Below, piece after piece: positions 21,292 to 24,152 of a stretch of DNA of 24,152 nucleotides. The translations under genes were made by a program, and so were the position numbers. This stretch comes from an uncultured Lachnospiraceae bacterium (GTDB lineage Bacteria > Bacillota > Clostridia > Lachnospirales > Lachnospiraceae), in the NCBI GenBank assembly GCA_934437985.1, contig CAKSBI010000034.1, positions 1 to 24,152 of the forward strand, in the 5' to 3' direction. The notes beneath the pieces are model-generated. The model was not told the origin of the DNA. It saw only the letters and a program-made list of their open reading frames with translations, and ran no database searches. Every line of letters starts with the position of its first letter. The stretch's first letter is position 1.

Positions 21292-23679
21292 TTAACGATG
21301 TTTTTGCCAAAAATCCGATAAAATTTTCATAAATTTTATTTTGTTTACATAAAATACATTCTTCCACTCCCGTGGAAACAATGCTCTGTACTGATTCTGA
21401 GCAAAACGTTCATCAAGCAGCAAAATGCATCCCCTGTCAGTTGCTGTACGTATAACTCTTCCGGCAGCCTGTAATACTTTATTCATTCCGGGGTACAGGT
21501 ATGCATACTCAAATCCTTTTCCACACTCCCCATCATAATATGACTTGCAGAGCTCCCGTTCATGCCCAACCATTGGAAGACCCGTACCAACAATTATAAC
21601 TCCGATCAGCATATCATCCCTGAGGTCTATTCCCTCTCCGAATATCCCTCCCATTACACAGAATCCTATAAGTGTTCCATCATTACCTTCCTTAAATAAC
21701 CCCAGGAATTCCTCCCGGTCTTCTTCATTCATCCCCGGCTGCTGCACAACACATTCATATGTGTCTGACATGAATCCAAGCACATCATACATCATTTTAT
21801 AAGATGGGAAAAATGCAATATAATTACCTTTCTTTGCACCGGCAAACAGCTCAATATATTCTGCCATATGCCTGAATTCATTTTCATTACGCCTGGTATA
21901 CTTTGCACTTACATCATTTGCTATGAGAATAAGCTGGTTACTGCTGTCAAAGGACGATTCAGCATACACTGCATAGTCATCCTCACCAGACCCATATTGC
22001 GCCATATAATACCTGACCGGAAGCAAAGTCGCACTAAAAAATACTGCACTGCGCCCTTTACACAGATAATCCTTAAGATTAGCAGACGGATTCATACACT
22101 GAAGAGTAATACAGAACTCGTTCTGCTCATTATAATTAGTATATATTCTATATTTATCATCCATCAATCCATATATATTAATAAAGAATCTTATATCGTA
22201 ATATAGCTGCAGCAGATTATCCGTATTCGTAAAATCCCTTAATGACTGCAGTACATCCTTCAGAAATTCCTCATATGGTACAAGCACCCTCATTAACTGA
22301 AACGTGACATTACTTACAGAATCTACCACTTCAAATTCATCACATGCACGCTTATAGCCCAGCATACATTCATTTAACCTGTCCAGCGCCTTATATAATG
22401 TGTTATGATATGTCTTAATACTACGCTTAACGTCCATAACCAGCTCTTTACATAACACCGCACTGTACATCTTTTTCGCCCTGTCCACCAGATTATGTGC
22501 CTCATCAACCAGAAACACATAATCACGCTTTTCCCCTTCCGAAAAAAATCTCTTAAGGCAGACCTTCGGATCAAATACATAATTATAATCACAGATTATT
22601 ATGTCACTCCATGTAGTCACATCAAGGCACATTTCAAATGGACAGACCATATGTTTTTCTGCATATTCATTTATTATATCCCTCGAAACATTTTCCTCAT
22701 GGGTGAGCATATCATACACTGCATCGTTTACACGGTCATAATGCCCTTTTGCTCGCTCGCACGCATTGGGATTACAATCCGGCTTCTCAAGAATACATAT
22801 TTTTTCCTTAGCTGTAATTGTAACAGACTTAAGCCTCACACCCCCGGCTGCAAGAAGTGCAACCGACTCCTCCGCAACTGTCCTTGTAATAGTCTTTGCT
22901 GTCAGATAGAATATTTTCTCTACTATCCCCTCACCAAGTCCGGTTACTGCCGGAAATATTGTCGAGAGTGTCTTTCCAACCCCGGTCGGTGCCTGAAGGA
23001 ATAACTTTTTCTTTCTTAATATAGTAATATATACACCTTTAACAAGGTCAAACTGTCCATTTCTGTATTCATATGGAAATGTCATCTTCTTAACAGAATC
23101 ATCTCTGATAATCCTCCGGTTATTGCTCCAGATAACCCATTTTGCATACTCATTTATAAGTCTTTCAAACCATTGCATTGCTTCTTCACGTCTTATTGTC
23201 TCCTCAAACTCTTTTATGACAAGCTCGTTATAACGTTTAACGTCTGTTATCTGACAATATGTTATTTTCATACCTATCTCATTAATATCATCTGTATCTT
23301 TCTGCATAAAATACATTGCAACATAACACATTGCCTGGTTTCTGTGCATTGGAACCGGGAACTGCAGCCTGGTTACATCCATATACATTGTCTTAATCTC
23401 ATTAATTACTACCGACTTTCCATCATCTATTATTCCATCAGCACGGCCTTCAATCATTATATCTACGCTTTGTCCATCATATGTTCCCTCTGCAATTGTA
23501 TTAAGGCTTACCTCAGGGGTGTAATATTTACCACTGTTCGCCTGTATCAGCTTATGAATCCTGGTCCCCTCCTGCATAGCCGTAATATCCTTAGTTCCGC
23601 CTGTTCCACTTTCAATGTCACCTGAGCGGAGTATGAACTCAACTAGATTTCTTACAGATATACGCTCCATGTTATTCAT
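21292..23679 (-). CDS. ATP-dependent DNA helicase, XPD/DinG-type iron-sulfur family, fused to an N-terminal PD-(D/E)XK nuclease domain
   Basis: 795 residues. N-terminal nuclease domain (about 1-180): GxxxH at 38-42, Asp81, E94-x-K96 and Q115-x3-Y119, the RecB/Cas4-like set. Helicase: Walker A APTGVGKT at 230-237; four likely iron-sulfur cysteines C295, C302, C307 and C346, with a fifth cysteine at 351; DEAH at 392-395; SAT at 549-551; GEGIDL at 681-686; motif VI QAAGRVIR at 737-744. XPD/DinG relatives are 5'-3' DNA helicases that unwind repair, replication or R-loop intermediates. The nuclease could trim the displaced strand, which is inferred. The ATG at 23677-23679 is preferred: a purine-rich GGGGGG lies 8 nt upstream, though this is a poor Shine-Dalgarno. 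A second ATG at 23668-23670 gives MERISV. An upstream reading frame overlaps the start, which suggests ancestral translational coupling. A separate promoter is not obvious (TTTACA...TATCAG with a 15-bp spacer at best). Confidence 0.93.
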   Translation of the reverse strand: MNNMERISVRNLVEFILRSGDIESGTGGTKDITAMQEGTRIHKLIQANSGKYYTPEVSLNTIAEGTYDGQSVDIMIEGRADGIIDDGKSVVINEIKTMYMDVTRLQFPVPMHRNQAMCYVAMYFMQKDTDDINEIGMKITYCQITDVKRYNELVIKEFEETIRREEAMQWFERLINEYAKWVIWSNNRRIIRDDSVKKMTFPYEYRNGQFDLVKGVYITILRKKKLFLQAPTGVGKTLSTIFPAVTGLGEGIVEKIFYLTAKTITRTVAEESVALLAAGGVRLKSVTITAKEKICILEKPDCNPNACERAKGHYDRVNDAVYDMLTHEENVSRDIINEYAEKHMVCPFEMCLDVTTWSDIIICDYNYVFDPKVCLKRFFSEGEKRDYVFLVDEAHNLVDRAKKMYSAVLCKELVMDVKRSIKTYHNTLYKALDRLNECMLGYKRACDEFEVVDSVSNVTFQLMRVLVPYEEFLKDVLQSLRDFTNTDNLLQLYYDIRFFINIYGLMDDKYRIYTNYNEQNEFCITLQCMNPSANLKDYLCKGRSAVFFSATLLPVRYYMAQYGSGEDDYAVYAESSFDSSNQLILIANDVSAKYTRRNENEFRHMAEYIELFAGAKKGNYIAFFPSYKMMYDVLGFMSDTYECVVQQPGMNEEDREEFLGLFKEGNDGTLIGFCVMGGIFGEGIDLRDDMLIGVIIVGTGLPMVGHERELCKSYYDGECGKGFEYAYLYPGMNKVLQAAGRVIRTATDRGCILLLDERFAQNQYRALFPREWKNVFYVNKIKFMKILSDFWQKHR

Positions 23680-23730
23680 AGTAATAACCCCCCGCCTTCA
23701 ATGCTCTGATAATTTTCTGTACTTCCTGTA
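23672..23730 (-). pseudogene. Possible remnant of the 3' end of a gene once coupled to the helicase
   Basis: Directly after the tRNA terminator the minus strand can be read as QEVQKIIRALKAGGYYYE followed by TAA at 23672-23674, overlapping the helicase ATG by 8 nt (TATGAATAA). This looks like the amphipathic end of a real protein and like an operon junction. No start codon with a ribosome binding site precedes it; upstream the frame runs into the terminator and tRNA-Cys. I do not recognise the parent family. Chance is possible over so short a stretch. Confidence 0.3.
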
Positions 23731-23764
23731 AAATAAAAAAATACCCTTGAAATCTCAAGAGTAT
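23731..23764 (-). terminator. Rho-independent terminator of the tRNA cluster
   Basis: On the minus strand ATACTCTTGA pairs with TCAAGGGTAT (10 bp, one G-U) around a GATT loop, followed by seven Ts, A, then four Ts. It begins 5 nt after the 3' end of tRNA-Cys and should end the rrn/tRNA transcript before the helicase gene. Confidence 0.92.
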
Positions 23765-23769
23765 AAAAG

Positions 23770-23840
23770 AGGCGCCAACCAGATTCGAACTGGTGATAGA
23801 GGTGTTGCAGACCTTTGCCTTACCACTTGGCCATGGCGCC
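23770..23840 (-). tRNA. tRNA-Cys (GCA)
   Basis: 71 nt. Acceptor GGCGCCA/TGGCGCC, D-arm GCC...GGC, anticodon loop CTGCAAC, T-arm ACCAG-TTCGAAT-CTGGT and discriminator U, as expected for cysteine. The first anticodon-stem pair is an A-C mismatch. CCA is not encoded. It is last in a three-tRNA cluster and sits against the terminator. Confidence 0.96.
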
Positions 23841-23853
23841 ATATATAACAATA

Positions 23854-23881
23854 TATGAATAACTACTTAATATTATTCATA
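23854..23881 (-). other. Spacer hairpin between tRNA-Glu and tRNA-Cys
   Basis: Nine-bp arms (23854-23862 and 23873-23881, core ATGAATAA/TTATTCAT) with a 10-nt loop fill most of the 48-bp spacer. It has no T-tract, so it is more likely a processing or spacing structure than a terminator. Confidence 0.4.
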
Positions 23882-23888
23882 CATTCAA

Positions 23889-23960
23889 TGACCCCAACGG
23901 GAATCGAACCCGTGTTACCGCCGTGAAAGGGCGATGTCTTAACCGCTTGACCATGGGGCC
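23889..23960 (-). tRNA. tRNA-Glu (TTC)
   Basis: 72 nt. Acceptor GGCCCCA pairs with TGGGGTC (one G-U), anticodon loop CTTTCAC, T-arm ACGGG-TTCGATT-CCCGT, discriminator A. CCA is not encoded. It lies between tRNA-Asn and tRNA-Cys in the same transcript. Confidence 0.96.
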
Positions 23961-23974
23961 AGATATTAAATTTA

Positions 23975-23989
23975 TCGATATATTATCGA
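23975..23989 (-). other. Spacer hairpin between tRNA-Asn and tRNA-Glu
   Basis: tcgata and tatcga form a 6-bp stem with a 3-nt loop in the 31-bp spacer. It may guide tRNA processing, or may be only an AT-rich palindrome. Confidence 0.3.
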
Positions 23990-23991
23990 AA

Positions 23992-24063
23992 CTCCCCGAG
24001 TAGGGCTCGAACCTACAACAACTCGGTTAACAGCCGAGTGCTCTACCATTGAGCTATCGAGGA
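23992..24063 (-). tRNA. tRNA-Asn (GTT)
   Basis: 72 nt. Acceptor TCCTCGA pairs with TCGGGGA (one G-U), D-arm GCTC...GAGC, anticodon stem-loop CTCGG-CTGTTAA-CCGAG, T-arm GTAGG-TTCGAGC-CCTAC, discriminator G. The U1-A72 pair with G73 is typical of bacterial asparagine tRNAs. It is the first tRNA after the presumed 23S rRNA end. Confidence 0.96.
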
Positions 24064-24067
24064 TTAT

Positions 24068-24085
24068 AAGGTAAAAATGTACCTT
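24068..24085 (-). other. Spacer hairpin upstream of tRNA-Asn
   Basis: AAGGTA and TACCTT (6 bp) enclose a 6-nt loop on the minus strand, just after GTAGTTTTG. The 83-bp spacer 24064-24146 carries no coding signal or 5S-like sequence. From memory, a 'GTGTAGTTTTGAAGGTAC' stretch is common downstream of Clostridia 23S genes. Confidence 0.4.
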
Positions 24086-24146
24086 CAAAACTACACACTG
24101 AACCAGAACCACTTACATCCGTCCATGTCCAAGAACTTCCGTCCCT

Positions 24147-24152
24147 GGTCAA
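24147..24152 (-). rRNA. Probable last bases of a 23S rRNA gene (partial)
   Basis: The window edge reads TTGACC on the minus strand, matching the usual Firmicutes 23S 3' end (...GGGCTTGACC or GGGCTTAACC). The spacer that follows resembles post-23S spacers and leads into tRNAs. Six bases cannot prove it; the call rests on context. Confidence 0.45.

Noticed and set aside
22495..23004. A 169-codon plus-strand open frame opposite the helicase
   Set aside because: It is antisense to the conserved helicase motifs. Its composition (Cys/Ile/His-rich) is typical of shadow frames in AT-rich genes.
24064..24146. A 5S rRNA gene between the presumed 23S end and tRNA-Asn
   Set aside because: The spacer is only 83 bp, shorter than a 5S gene of about 117 nt, and lacks the conserved 5S core sequences.

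Overview
The window looks like a piece of a low-GC Gram-positive chromosome, most likely a gut or rumen Lachnospiraceae (Clostridia). The signs are the AT-rich DNA, the AGGAGG-type ribosome binding sites, the giant secreted protein (GLUG-type beta-helix repeats, Listeria-Bacteroides repeats, Ig-like domains, a Ser/Pro/Thr stalk and a lysine-rich FN3-like C-terminus), and the rrn-linked tRNA cluster. The family assignment is an inference from gene style, not from a search. Every supported gene is on the minus strand, so transcription runs from high to low coordinates.

In transcription order: (1) 24152-23770 appears to start at the very 3' end of a 23S rRNA gene, followed by tRNA-Asn(GTT), tRNA-Glu(TTC) and tRNA-Cys(GCA), and closes with a strong intrinsic terminator (23731-23764). 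No 5S rRNA gene is visible between the presumed 23S end and the tRNAs. (2) 23679-21292 encodes a 795-residue protein with an N-terminal RecB/Cas4-like PD-(D/E)XK nuclease domain joined to an XPD/DinG-type iron-sulfur superfamily 2 DNA helicase. Between the tRNA terminator and this gene lies a short coding-looking tail that overlaps the helicase start and may be the remnant of a lost upstream gene. (3) 21291-21162 is a roughly 130-bp intergenic region with a post-stop hairpin, a candidate promoter on an inverted repeat and a hairpin-bearing leader. (4) 21161-234 is one uninterrupted 6,975-codon gene for a secreted surface protein of about 750 kDa; it fills 87% of the window. (5) A terminator (149-185) follows, and then the promoter, ribosome binding site and first 19 codons of a DeoD-type purine nucleoside phosphorylase that runs off the left edge.

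The giant protein is the notable item. Its 13 beta-helix modules fall by head and tail similarity into four classes (here A, B, C, D), arranged as four super-repeats: A-B-C-D-L, A-B-C(D tail)-L, A(B tail)-C-D-L and A-C-D, where L is a Listeria-Bacteroides repeat. Hybrid modules where a class is missing point to growth by duplication of a several-kilobase unit followed by recombinational deletions. Beyond the beta-helices come about nine Ig-like domains, a conserved-looking 'ITFG' domain, a 14-unit 24-bp minisatellite encoding a Ser/Pro/Thr stalk, and a very basic FN3-like C-terminus. No LPXTG or SLH anchor is visible.
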